Of a DNA stretch of 64,000 bases, positions 25,228 to 38,341 are shown piece after piece; position 1 is the stretch's first letter; each line of letters opens with the position of its first letter. The stretch is from Sanguinoderma infundibulare. Lineage: Eukaryota > Basidiomycota > Agaricomycetes > Polyporales > Polyporaceae. The notes under the pieces are model-generated. The model was not told where the DNA came from. It saw only the letters and a program-made list of their open reading frames with translations, and made no database searches. A program made the position numbers and the translations under genes. The stretch is taken from NCBI GenBank assembly GCA_032821775.1, contig JAVLRN010000001.1:124001-188000 (forward strand), written 5' to 3'.

Positions 25228-26030
25228 GCTCCTGGCAAAGAGAAGGCCAGATCGCCCTTGCCAGCCGATCTTATATGACGACAACAAGCAGTTTGCAGCC
25301 TGACGATGACTCAGCATGGTCGAGTCGTTCCTGGACTACAGTCAGGTGAGCTGCGTGCACTCCCCAGTCACTCATACCTGCATTCGGTTGTGGAAGTGCG
25401 CGGTGCGAGCATGCGCGGGTCCCAAGTGACAAAGTGCTGACCAATCTCCCAGGCAGAGCCGTGTTCGAGCAAGATGAGAGCGAGTGCTGGCGCTCTTGAA
25501 TACGGACAACACGCAGGGCATTCTCCAAGGTCCTTCGACACTGTTCCTCGCCGCTGAAGCTGCCACGGCTCCACCACCAAACCATCCTCAAGCCCGCTCC
25601 CACCTGTCCCGCGCCGCATCCCCTCATGCGCCAAAGCCTCTTCCTGGCGCAAGTGCGAGTGCGAGCGAGGTGAGTTACCAGCCAAGTCTATGTCCGAGTG
25701 TTGACCCGGTTGTTCCAAGTGCGAGAGGTGGCGGACAGAAGAGGGCGTTGCTCATGGTGGTCGTGGTGGAAGGGTATGGACGGATGCGTGAGAGATGCAC
25801 CTCGCTTGCGAGACCAGTAGGCGCTCGTGGACTTGGCGCGATCGCAGTGTTGGCCACGAGCTCTTTCGGTTTATCTAAAGTGCGGAGGGGTCGTAGTCAG
25901 CTCGAAATGTATGCCTGTGTGCGCAGAAATATTTACTCGATGTGCGGGCAACGCCACGAAGCGTGCTCTCCGCTGAGCATGCCCGAGTGCAATATGCCGA
26001 TATACCTTGCACAGAGAGTTCCTACTCAAC

Positions 26031-26131
26031 TATACCTCCCCTCAACTCAACTATGCCTTCCCTCAACTCAACTACACCTCCCCCAGCTCCAATATACCTC
26101 CCCTCGACTCAACTATGCCTTCTCTCAAAAG
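26031..26131 (+). repeat. ACTCAACTAT minisatellite, unit 2
   Basis: Identical copy of 14142-14242, with the same number and order of variant units as far as read. Confidence 0.75.
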
Positions 26132-26452
26132 TACAGAGGCAGTTGATCGATCCGGGAGATTTGCACCGTTCGCGCGAGATCCCCCGTGATCACGCGCAGG
26201 GCTCTAACCCATGACGCTCGCCAAGGGGGCAACATCTGCGAAGTACACACCTTCGCCGAACAGGCGCCCAGTCACAGGAGCTGCAAACGATCGCACCATG
26301 CTCGGGCTCCGCTCCCGACTCTGCAATGGCGCACGCACGACAGGCACGCGGTGTTTTCAGCAATCTACTTGTTTATACACGCCGCGATCCGTCCCGAACA
26401 TCCAACAATCCAACAAGAAAGGAACGGAAACCAGCAGAAGTGACACACCGGC

Positions 26453-29400
26453 TCACTGACCGAGAGGCACGGACGCGTTCCAGTTGCCGCCCCACCACCG
26501 CTTGACGCGCTCGCTGCCCCACTCGTCGTACTCGGCCTTTGTCACGCCGACGTCCCTGAACTCGTCCGTCTTTGCAAAGTCGGCCATGCCCTTCCACGCG
26601 TCGAGCACCGGGTCCGCCGCGCGCACGATCTCGAGCGGCATCTCCGGCGGCAGGATCGGCCGCAGCGTCGCGTGCAGGCGGTCGCGCAGGCCCGGCAGCT
26701 GCGACGGCGTCCCGGTCAGGAAGACGTTCTGGCATCGCACGCAGCCCCAAATTCAGTACTGATCAGCGTCCATTCGAACAGAACACGGCATAGAGACGAG
26801 ACGGAAGGGAGGGAGGGAGGGAGCTGCGCACCTGGACGAGCCGGCCCTTGTCCGCGTCCGGGAACCTCGCGAGGACGTTCTGCAGGACCTCGCCCAAGCC
26901 GGCCGAGTCGACGCCGGCCATGCCGGGCGAGAACCAGGCCTCGCAGCAGCGCCAGCGCTCGACGTTGAGGTGGATGCGCGCCTTGCCCTGCGCGTCGCCC
27001 TCGTCGTACTGCGGCCGGAACGCGGCCATGAGCGCGGAGCGCTGCGAGGACAGCGCCGCGTGCGTGTGCGCCTCGGTGAACGTCGGGTCGTGCGCGAGCA
27101 GCTTCTGCTCGATCGCCTGCAGCGCCGCAAAGTCCTCCTCTTCGTCCGAGGATGCGGCTGCTGTGTTCTGAAAACGGAGACGCAGGTGAGCCGCGGCCGC
27201 GACGAATAGACAAGTACGCACGATCTTGCGGTAGATCGCCCAGTCCGCATCGTCCGCGCCGAACGTGTCCTCTGCACGCCAGCCATACACATGAGCACCA
27301 CCCGAGCCTCGACCGAACGCTGCGACACTCACCCCCGCCCGCCTTGCGCCGCTTCTTCGGCACGCGGTCGTCCGCCGCCAGGTTCGCGATGCTCTTCATC
27401 CGCGCCTGGCTCGCCGCGCTCTTCCTGTCCGTCAGCGCCGCCCGCCGCCGCGTGCGCTCCTTGATCCGCGTCATCAGCGACTCCTGCTCGCGCCGCATCT
27501 TCGCCGCCCACCCGCTCAGGTCGCGATCGCGCTCCTCCTCCTCCCGCTTCTCCTCCGCGGCGCGCTCTTCGCGCTCGCGCTCCTTCTCGCGCTTGGCGCG
27601 CTCGCGGGCCTCGTACCCGGCCTTCATCAGCTTTTGTTTCTTCTTCTCTTTCAGGCCTTCCTCGTCGAGCTGTGCGCGTGTCAGCCCGCATGGCCATGAC
27701 GAGAGAAAGAGTAAACGAGCTTACCTCTTCGTCCGGAACGTCCACCAGCGGGAACGAAGGTGGCTCATCCTAGCTTCACCCTCAGATTTTCAAAAAGTGA
27801 CGTGCAGACTCGGAGCGCTCACGTTCTCCGCATCCTCGCCATCCGCCTCCTTCTTGCGCGCCTTCTTCAAGTCGGCCTCCAGCTTCTTGATCGTAGCGTC
27901 CAAAGCGCCATCGTTGGCGAAGCCCTCCTCCTTGAGCGTGTCCGCCCACTCCCTCTTGCTCTCCTCCTCGCGCCGTTCCCGCAAACTGAGCAGGTGCGCC
28001 AGGTCGTTCTCCTTCTGCAGCAGCTGCGGAGGGGACAGGACCACTCAGCATTGGCGTCACCCCCTCGAAGCTGATTCGCACAGCGCGCACCTTCTCCATC
28101 CGCGACTTGGCCGCGATCTCCTGCAGCTTGCGGCCCTGCTCCTTCTTGCGCTCCGCGATCCGCGCCAGCTCCTCTTCCGTCTTCTCCTCCGTGACGGGCA
28201 GCGTGTACGGGAACTGGAGGATGCGCTCTGCCGCGCGCAGGTTCAGCGGGTCCTTGAGCCTGCGCAGCAGAGCGGTGTAGTCCGGGGAGAACTCGCAGAA
28301 GTTCTGGAGGACCCAGGCGCATTGCGGCGGCGTCACGCGGCTCGGGAAGGTCGGGTACTTGAGCTGGACGAGCTTCAGGAGGTAGTCGGTCGCTTGTGAT
28401 GCACCCCAGTTTATTCTGCACGCAGAGTCGGGATGAGAATCAGAGCTTGGGACATCAGCAAAAAGGCGCGAGCCATGGATAGACCGGCCATCAATCCATA
28501 CAATTCCCGGGCCAGGCTGGGGTATCCATACCCTTTTGCCTCAGGTATGGATACTGTATGGATACCACAGCCCGGCCCGGGAATTGTATGGATTGATGGC
28601 CGGTCTATCCATTGCTGCGCACCGTTTTTGCTGATGAAGGGGACTCTGGACGGCGTACCGTTTGGCGTGGCTCATGAGGCCCCTGCCGTCGAGTATTGGG
28701 ACGACGGAGGTGGAGGCGGTGTTGAATGAGACGATGAGACCGTCTCCGCGGAACGGTACAGGGGGAGAGGGGAGGTTATTGTGGTAGAAGGACATGACGG
28801 AGTCGACGCAGAACGCGAGGGAGGGGACCGAGTACTGCTCAAACATGAGTTCTGACGTTACTGCAGATCTTACCCTGTGAGTTGATCTAATCCATAGGCC
28901 TCGAGTGCACGCGGTCAAGACAGAGTGAAGGACTTACATGCCCTTGAATGCAATGGAGAAGCTAATCGCTCGGTCATGAGTATTGGATGGTCTACTGAAG
29001 GGGTGTCGATTCCAAGGTGAATGAACGCGTAGTCCAGGGCGTTTTCCTACATGATTTCAAAAGCGGCTGCGGGTTAGGAGGGTGCGACAGGAAAGGGCAA
29101 AACTGGAGAGCGTCGCCGCGTCGCCGCTGCACTCATCCATCTAAATGACGCGGAGTATCGCGCAGGGAACGCACTAACGCGTCAAAGTTGAGGAGCACGT
29201 CTCCCTCCCAAGGCGTCTTCGCCTGCGACCTCGCGCCTCCCTCGATGTCTATGCCCTCGCCAAAGAGCAAGAGAGGCCTGTTCGTCTTGCGCTCCTTGTA
29301 CTTTGCAACCATGTTGATGCCGGTACGCGGGGCTTTTGACGTGCACCAGCCGAAGCGCAAGGTAGTCGAGCCATTGTCGATACAGAGCGGAGTGTGCGCA

Positions 29401-29496
29401 TCGCGGTGGTCGTCATAGTCTGTCGCTGGCACTTGAACGGTCGGAAGTGGCTGGATAGGGAGGAACGAGATGTTGGACTCGAGCGTCGACCTCCAT
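26453..29496 (-). pseudogene. arp5: ARP5 copy C: recombinant copy, start codon out of frame
   Basis: Identical to copy B at +11,889 everywhere compared. Exons are 29496-29175, 29046-28938, 28860-28659, 28415-28091, 28023-27823, 27769-27725, 27669-27333, 27271-27222, 27167-26832, 26728-26453. It has the same 4-bp insertion in exon 1 and the same hybrid structure. Downstream exons are intact, so it would be translatable only from an alternative start. Confidence 0.85.
28453..28636. mobile_element. MITE-like foldback element, copy C
   Basis: Identical to copy B of the element, inside intron 3 of ARP5 copy C. Confidence 0.75.
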
Positions 29497-29877
29497 TTTG
29501 TGGACAGCGACGAGGGGAAGGGAAGGAATCGACGGGAAGATGAGAGCCCATGATCAATACATACGTAGTGTTCGGCGCTCGACATCCAATTCCAAGGATC
29601 TAAGCGCCCAAGCGGACGCCTGGTGGGATGTGAAGGAGTTAGCTTCCAGATACTGCCACATCGGGGCAAGCTGCTTCCACCACGTCTGCTTCCTCCTCCA
29701 CGGCACCTCTGGCCGCGTTCAGCATCTGACACAGATACGCTCCCGGACGACACCAAGCAGGACGAGACATCCATCCTGTCTGTCTCTCCTTCTCCCTCAC
29801 CGCACACCATGCGCTACTTTGCCTCCGCCCCGCCCTGCGACGATTTTCACAACGCTGTCTCTGAATGCTAGGCTATG

Positions 29878-30118
29878 CTAGGACGACAATGAGCGCTCAA
29901 TCATCACATCGCTCATCTCACAGCTCAGGTACGTCTGTTTCCCCGGCCACCTCCTCGACCGCCGTCCTCTGCACATGCGCATCCTCCCCCATCCCCCCAT
30001 CCCGTTCCTGGTTTCTCATGGATCTGCACAAAGCGATGTTCCCGACGTTCGTCCTCGAGCCCCAAACGATGCTCGACCCTATCGCCGACTTCATGTCCCA
30101 TCCTGATCTTTGTAAGCA
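29878..30118 (+). pseudogene. Oxysterol-binding-protein 5' fragment, unit 3
   Basis: Identical to 6100-6340 at +23,778. Confidence 0.55.
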
Positions 30119-30682
30119 CTCTTTACCCCGTCTCTCCCACATCTTGTGCTCTCAATCGCCGTGCAGCTTCCCCGGCCCCTCCAGGAGCGAGTACGACGTG
30201 TCCACCTGGGCCGCTTGCGGCTCCTTGGCAGGTGTGGCGTGCGCAGATGTGGACAAGGGAGGGGAGCGCGGATGAGCGCAACGACGAGCTCTGTCCCTTT
30301 CCATGCTCCTTGTACCCCCTACGTACCGCGCTAATGTTCCGTTGCTCGTGTCTTGTAGGAGATCACGATATATATGCGCCCTTGTGCGTTATCCCATAGC
30401 GTGTCCACCGCTGGGCTTCTTTTTATGCTCGCGTGAACAGCATGAACGATACCGACCAACGGTGAACCAAAAGCGTCCGTGTGCTTTTGCTGAGCACGCT
30501 GCGACACAACTTGGTCGATGATCGAGTGCGAATGGGTGTACCGACTAACATTGTCAGAATGACAAGTCAGCATGGGCAATTCGCGGCAGAATCACGAGGT
30601 TTAACCCCGGGATCGCCTCGCTGCAAGGATGACTTGAAACTTCACGTTCATCGCTCACCGCATATGCTACTACTAACCCACA

Positions 30683-31189
30683 GATGACGCTGGCTTCAAT
30701 CCGGGGCTCACCAAAGCCTCGTCGCAGAGGAACAACTTGATTCAATTCTTCTCATATGGTACATACATCTCGTCCCCCATCTCCCCCTTCCACTCGCCAC
30801 GATATTACGCTAACAACGTAAACTATCGCCGCAGGCATACAGCACACGTCTAGACATACAAGGGTGTCACGCCCCCAACTCGGCACGCAAACGCGAGAAC
30901 GCGACGGTTATCTCCACATCCCCGTCCGCATCCCTCTCCCTCTCCTCCGTCCCGTCCGGCGTCACACTCCCGCCCACACTCAGCGCCGTCATCCAATCCC
31001 TCATCGAGATCGTCAGCGCCCGCGTGATCGGCGTGTCGTCCAGCGCGTACAGAGCCGACTACATACTCCGTGCCTGCGCGCCCACGTTCAACACGCTGCT
31101 ATTGTCCCCACCAAACTTCCCCAGCAGCGGCATTGATGTCGTCCCCCACTCCCTGCCGACAGCCCGAGCGTCAGCGGCGGACCCCGCCT
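30683..31189 (+). pseudogene. Unrecognised exon-like fragments, unit 3
   Basis: Identical copy of 6905-7411 at +23,778. Confidence 0.3.
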
Positions 31190-31217
31190 AAACTCGATCC
31201 CACGTTAGGGCGTCGTC

Positions 31218-31888
31218 GTCGGGTTGAACGGCATCTAGGGGTCGGACGCGTCCCGCTCGAACGGCGCGGGTGTGTTGTACACGAGCATGGTCTTGGCGGA
31301 CGAGTCGGGCGTCGACGGCGCGCCGCGCGATGAGCGCGTCAAGAACGTCCGCGTCATGCTCGCCCTGACCTCCTCCCTGCCCAGCCCATCGCTGTCGCTG
31401 CCCCGAATAGGCATTTTTGGCGCGACGGGCGCGATCGCGTTTCACGGCGCGGGGGACTCAGGCAGGGTGTTGGAGTTCTGGAGGAAGAGCGAGTCGCGCA
31501 GCGTGGGCGGGACAACCTGGCGCTCGTCTTTCGGCACGATCGTCGGGTCGAGCGGCGGCGCGGGCGGGAATTCGAGGCACTTTCGCGCACTATGCCACAT
31601 CCAACTGCCGCCCCTTCTGCATAAGCGGGTAAGCGACACACGCAACGAATATGTCCACAGACATGCACTAACCTTCCCGCCCCAAGTACTCGACGTTCTT
31701 GACCGCCCTGCAAGCAAGGCCGCCGTCGGTTGTCACTGGGCGCAATACACAGTAAGCACTCATCGGATGCGCACCGTCCGATGACGGACACTCACCGTCA
31801 AACCTGCAGCCATTCGGACGTCGGGAGAAGGGACGGGGGGACATGGCGAATCGGATGGCGCACATCGGGCAAAGTCGGCGGGGAGCGA
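31218..31888 (-). pseudogene. Unrecognised decayed multi-exon gene, unit 3
   Basis: Identical copy of 7440-8110 at +23,778. Confidence 0.35.
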
Positions 31889-32127
31889 GGTCGGCGGGTG
31901 GTATGCATTGTGACGTGAGTGGTAGGAGGTCCGGTCAGAGGCGGTGGATGCTGAGGTCGTCCTCCCCCTCTTTCTCCAGTATTTATGTGCTCTCTCGAGC
32001 GCCGTCGAGCACGGACCAGAGGCTCGACCTCGCCAATCTTCCATCTCCCAAGTCCATTCCCGACGACTCGCCCACCCAGACTGAGTCAAGACCGTTGGTC
32101 GGGCGCCGATCCGATCAATATCACTTC

Positions 32128-32943
32128 TCACAAGCGAGCCCTTGCATGCGCCGCCTACGATTGGCACATCGACCAGTTTGGGCTCGACCTCCCTCGTCTT
32201 CTCCGGCCCCCGCCCCTTCACCTTCCCGAACATGACAACCTTCCCGCTCTCTCCCGTGCGCCCCGACCGCCCGGCACAGTGCAGGAAGTCGACCATGTTC
32301 CGCGGCTCGTCGACGATGAACACGCATTGCACGTCCGACGAGAAGTCGAGCCCGCGCGAGAGCAGCGACGTCGTGATCACACGTGTGGCACCTCCTTCAA
32401 GTCGTCCATCTTCGCGCCCGTCGCTGGTATGGATGCGGGCGCAGAGGGAGTCGAGGCCGAGTCGAAGTCGGATCGCATGCGGAGGAAGCCGTTGAGGTGG
32501 TGGTTCGAGCCGCGCTTGCGCGCGCGGCCCGCCCTCGTCAGCGCGACGTTCGCGATGCCCATCTCGCAGAGGTATGTGCCGAGGGCCTCGATGCGCGTGC
32601 CCTTGATGCAGAATATGAGTCCCAACTTCATTCGGGTGTTCTGCATGCTCTCTGCCCAGACACGCTGGAGGCGGTGCTCGATGTTCGCGTCGCGGTTTCC
32701 GCCCGTCCAGCTCATGTGCTCTGTCTTGAGCATCGACGGGAGCTTGTGCAGGTGCGGCGATGCGAGGCGGGTCAGCGACGGGTGGAACTTGTCGAGGTAG
32801 GCGGCGAGCGAGGATGGGGTCGTCGCGGAGGTGAGGATGAAGTTGAATGGGTAGCTGACAGGCGTCGGCTGTCCCTCCGACAAGAGATCGAGGTTCGTGT
32901 CGAACGGAGCTGGGTGACCGCGCGCAGCAGAGATGGACGAAAA
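32128..32943 (-). pseudogene. mrh4: MRH4-like helicase remnant, unit 3
   Basis: Identical copy of 8350-9165 at +23,778, with the same frameshift and truncation. Confidence 0.75.
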
Positions 32944-35797
32944 GCCTGGGAAAGAGGGCAACTCCCTCCCTATCCCTGATTCCGTGTTCCGCATCCCTGA
33001 GCGAGAGCCACATACCGATGGTGGTGTGGTGCGGACTCCGGGAGAGGGTGGAGAGCGGGGGTCGCATTGCACATCTCATGGTGGAGATCCCACAGGACAC
33101 GTATCCAGAATTTACGGTACACGACCTGCAAACTGTACAATGTCAGCTGGTTGCGACGTCGAGCTGTCAGTGGATGGAGGTGCCGGATGACTTTTGGGTT
33201 TCGCCTCACCTCAACTGACGCAGTACTGCACTCGTGCTCGTAGTCTCATCTCCCAGGTCCATCACCCGTCCAAGTGAGAGGACTCGCCCCTTCGGCCTCG
33301 TTTCAGTGGCCAGCACGGCTCGGACCATGTCGCGGCACACACGCACATCCGAAGACCGGCCTGGGGAGGCAGAAAATAGCGCATGCGTCCGACGGCATAC
33401 ACGATTCGTAAGTTACTGCTGTGGTTGGATAATCCTATTGTACGACGCTAACGCATGAAACAGGGCGTGCCGGCACAGATCGAGACTCGGCCGCCGCGCG
33501 GTTTCTAGCGGATCCCCAAGCGAAATTGCAGCAATTTCTCTTCCGTTCCGAACCCCACTGCGACTTCGGCTGCCGTGTACACACGTCCGAACATGCCCGT
33601 ACCGTCCGCACTAGCTTCTATGGCAATCAGAGCACTTTCAAAATTGCGTCTGAAGCAGACGATCCATAGCACGCCCGACTGAGAGGTCATCCCGACGTCT
33701 TGCATCCCGCATCTGGTGGCCTGTGCGTGCATTGACACGACGTCGGGTGTTCCTCTGGAGGCTAGGACCCATGATTCGAGGTGGATACAAGCTGGCGTGT
33801 GCGGCCAGGGTTGAATTCTGTAGGTCGGGACTGGGAAAATTTGTCATAACTTAATTTTTATCCCTCGGTTCCAGCAGAAATCAAGCGTGGTTCATCCTCA
33901 AGCATGTTCCACAATGTTTGACAGCCTTTGCGCGGTGATCCGAGGAGGTCAAAAAGATGCGGTTTCGGTGAGATTTCATTGTGGTCGGGAGTGCGGCAGC
34001 TCTCCCGCCTCGTGTTCTAGACGGGGCGCAGTGCATACTAGATTTGCGGACTCGGGACGTCCCGCACAACGTCTCTGCAGGATTCAGAGCATCGCCGACT
34101 GCTTTTCGAGAACCACATTTTGACGGATTTCGCTGCCAAACAGGTGCTGGGAGTGCGCTTCAGCCAGCATACATTGACACTTCAAGCTCCCACCACTAGG
34201 ACGGCACGCAGGCTGCTGACATGGAAGTAGACGAAGATCCTTCCACAATCAAGCGCGTTTTCGAGCTCACCAATGTTGCGTACTCGCATGTACCTCTTCG
34301 AATCATGACTCAATTTCAGCGTTTGCAGTGTCCGTACCTGAACGGCGTGCCCGAGGATCCGGGCGCCTTGCTTAGTTTCATGTGCCAGGTCAAAGAGGCT
34401 GTCGAGCACTCGAGTCGGGACGACCAGCGGACATGGGACGAGGATCCGCACTATTGCCGTTCCGCCTCGGAGTCCCGACCCCGTTATCTCCTTTGCATGA
34501 CAATACCGTCTTCGCAAGCAAGGACCGCTGTTCGGACGAGATCGACTGGCGTCGGGTGCGTGAGTGGATTCCTCGCAGTTGACACGGTTCTGGACATCAT
34601 CAGCCACGAGATGCGCAAGCATAAGGAGGGCATTGTTCAGAAGACGGCTGACGCGTAGGCTATATCAGAGCGGTCAAATTGGCGGGCCCGCATCACAGCG
34701 AGGGTGGCAGCGACGACTACGCACCGGATCCGACTCCACGGCTGGTCCAGATCTCCTCCCACGAACTGGGCTGGTCAACGTCATTCCAGGTAATTCGCCA
34801 AGATTCGCGCTCCGGAGATCAAGGCACGCGAAATGGTAAGCATTAAGTGAACATGGGCGCGGATGGAACAGTCGGTGAGTGTTGTTTGTGCTTGTGTTTG
34901 TTTGAGTGTGGGGATACTGCTGACGTTCTGGACCATCCCCGGTTGCATTTTTGTGTTTCAGGTCTGCTTTTCCGGCCCCAGTTCCGATCATCGCACCCAG
35001 GGACATCCCGGCCGGAACCCATAATTCTATCCAGACGCCGGGAAGGGAGGTCGTTCCACTACCACATTGTCTGGGCAGCTCGCAGAGCATGGCAAGGAGG
35101 TCGTGATCTCGGAGTCCGAGTCTGCGCAGCCCATTGGCGGCCGATGGCGAATTGTAGGTATCGGTCGGGTGCTTGTCAATCTCCATGGCCTTGACGCGTG
35201 AGTCGGATTCTGCGGGAAGGGTGTCGAGAATGAGGTAAGAGTCCTTGTTGACACCGAGGAGATCTCAATTAGCTCTCTTGCGTGTAATGGCGGTGATGTA
35301 GGCGGCTGATGGATTATATATTTGCAGGCGGTTAGTATGTTATGAAATCCACGCGGCGGACCTAGAAGATGGTCGGCACTCAGGCGCTCCATTCCGGTTC
35401 CAGATACCACACCACACCCGAGGTCCAGGCTGTTTGTGAGCGCTCCGTCTCCAATTAATGTGTGGTGTACCGCTGATGGTACGATTTTTGGCTGCTGTTT
35501 CGCCTGCTTGAGGCTCGACGACTGTCCTCTCAACCGCTCCCATTTCCCCATTCGACTAGCTTCCCGCTACAGCTCCGTGTCGTCTTTGCCCCTTGGTCAC
35601 TCGCTTCCCCCGCATGCCAACATACGTCCTGTTCGAAAAACTCGAGAGGCCCATCTCCACCGTGAGTGTCGTCACCTTCTCGCATTTCCCCTTCCTCGCT
35701 CGCATCCAACGTCTCGGACGTGAATTCCATTTGCCTCGGGGCAGAACAATGTCTCTCGTGTTGGGTGCTAGCTCGCTGCACCCCTAGGACTCTTGAC
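32944..35797. other. Spacer stretch without a recognisable gene, unit 3
   Basis: Identical copy of 9166-12019 at +23,778. Confidence 0.3.
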
Positions 35798-36673
35798 ACA
35801 CTGCGCTCCCGAGCGCATCACGACCCACAGAAATCACGTCCGGACAAGTGTGGATAGACCCATTGAGTCTTCCGGGCTACACCCGCCGAGATCTTCTCCT
35901 TGAGTCTGTGCGCGACGGCAGATCCTGCACTTTTCATCATCCATGCTGAACGCCTTTGCGCCGGACATCTCCTCGCTGACCGGACCATCACACGCGCATG
36001 CGCACCTAAATTGTAAGGGTACCGCAGTCTCTCTTGCACTCGGTACTTGCTCTCCAGACGACCTCGAGTCTCTCAACACTCATTGACGTTCGAGAGTCCT
36101 CGCAGTGACATGTTAGGGATACAAACGTGCTTGAGCCAGCTCACCGTCCGTTCGGAATTGTCTGAACGTTCTGTTTCCCAGTACTCCGAATCCCCACCTC
36201 CGAGTGCGACGCTTCCCGTTCCAGCGCCAGCACTAGCTCCAACTCCGTGTTCACCCACATCTCTCCACTCATCCGTGTCCGCACGCTCGTTCAGAATCAG
36301 ATTATGGGTCTGATGGCGAGGGTGACTGGAAGGCCGCGGACGATATCTACGACCAGTATTGTTAAAGCGGTGAGTTGCTGACATTGTGCTTTCGCAATCC
36401 TGACCTGACATATTCTTGTTGGCATGAAGACGCACCTCCAAGGCTCCCGAGCACATCACGATCCACGGCCATCGCTTCCGGACAAGCCTGGATAGACCAT
36501 CATGTCTTCCAGGCTGAGATCTTCTCCTCGAGTCTGTGCGCGACAGCGTAGTGGACGAGGCTGCCATTTTCCTCCTCCATGGCCAAACGTCTCCTCGCTG
36601 ACCGGACTCTCACACACCCACGCGCATCCAATGTCCCGGACTTCAATTGTACAGGGACCCTGGCTTCTCATAC
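35798..36673. repeat. Diverged internal duplication in the spacer, unit 3
   Basis: Identical copy of 12020-12895 at +23,778. Confidence 0.45.
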
Positions 36674-36793
36674 TCGGTACACGACTCCGGGACTCTCGGC
36701 ACTCCTCAACGTTACATTCGAGGCTCCTGTACCTGTCAACTGGGCATCAGCATCAGCGCACGCTCTAACCGACACTCATCCGCTCACCTCACA

Positions 36794-37116
36794 CCCCCGG
36801 CACTCCTGATACTCCCGAGTCATCTGTCGGCTCTCGACGTCCCGAGTTTGAGCATCCGGGACTCCATGCACCTGGCGACGCGCCGCACACCCCCGGCACT
36901 CCTGATACTGCAGAGGTCGCGTTCAAGAGTCGCGGACATGTCAACACTGAAGGACCATCAGTGGACGAGTATTCGTCTGTTCCATACAACCTCCTTCGCA
37001 TCGAGACGCACAGCCATCACGAGCGCACCTGGACGACATACCATGCCCCTCTAGAGCTCCCGAACGCTGCCATGCCCGTGCCTAATGAAGAACTCGCCCT
37101 CGCTGCGCTCCAATGA
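36794..37116 (+). pseudogene. Open-frame remnant with TPGTPDT repeats, unit 3
   Basis: Identical copy of 13016-13338 at +23,778. Confidence 0.25.
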
Positions 37117-37919
37117 GCTCCTGGCAAAGAGAAGGCCAGATCGCCCTTGCCAGCCGATCTTATATGACGACAACAAGCAGTTTGCAGCCTGACGATGACT
37201 CAGCATGGTCGAGTCGTTCCTGGACTACAGTCAGGTGAGCTGCGTGCACTCCCCAGTCACTCATACCTGCATTCGGTTGTGGAAGTGCGCGGTGCGAGCA
37301 TGCGCGGGTCCCAAGTGACAAAGTGCTGACCAATCTCCCAGGCAGAGCCGTGTTCGAGCAAGATGAGAGCGAGTGCTGGCGCTCTTGAATACGGACAACA
37401 CGCAGGGCATTCTCCAAGGTCCTTCGACACTGTTCCTCGCCGCTGAAGCTGCCACGGCTCCACCACCAAACCATCCTCAAGCCCGCTCCCACCTGTCCCG
37501 CGCCGCATCCCCTCATGCGCCAAAGCCTCTTCCTGGCGCAAGTGCGAGTGCGAGCGAGGTGAGTTACCAGCCAAGTCTATGTCCGAGTGTTGACCCGGTT
37601 GTTCCAAGTGCGAGAGGTGGCGGACAGAAGAGGGCGTTGCTCATGGTGGTCGTGGTGGAAGGGTATGGACGGATGCGTGAGAGATGCACCTCGCTTGCGA
37701 GACCAGTAGGCGCTCGTGGACTTGGCGCGATCGCAGTGTTGGCCACGAGCTCTTTCGGTTTATCTAAAGTGCGGAGGGGTCGTAGTCAGCTCGAAATGTA
37801 TGCCTGTGTGCGCAGAAATATTTACTCGATGTGCGGGCAACGCCACGAAGCGTGCTCTCCGCTGAGCATGCCCGAGTGCAATATGCCGATATACCTTGCA
37901 CAGAGAGTTCCTACTCAAC

Positions 37920-38020
37920 TATACCTCCCCTCAACTCAACTATGCCTTCCCTCAACTCAACTACACCTCCCCCAGCTCCAATATACCTCCCCTCGACTCA
38001 ACTATGCCTTCTCTCAAAAG
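37920..38020 (+). repeat. ACTCAACTAT minisatellite, unit 3
   Basis: Identical copy of 14142-14242 at +23,778. Confidence 0.75.
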
Positions 38021-38341
38021 TACAGAGGCAGTTGATCGATCCGGGAGATTTGCACCGTTCGCGCGAGATCCCCCGTGATCACGCGCAGGGCTCTAACCCA
38101 TGACGCTCGCCAAGGGGGCAACATCTGCGAAGTACACACCTTCGCCGAACAGGCGCCCAGTCACAGGAGCTGCAAACGATCGCACCATGCTCGGGCTCCG
38201 CTCCCGACTCTGCAATGGCGCACGCACGACAGGCACGCGGTGTTTTCAGCAATCTACTTGTTTATACACGCCGCGATCCGTCCCGAACATCCAACAATCC
38301 AACAAGAAAGGAACGGAAACCAGCAGAAGTGACACACCGGC

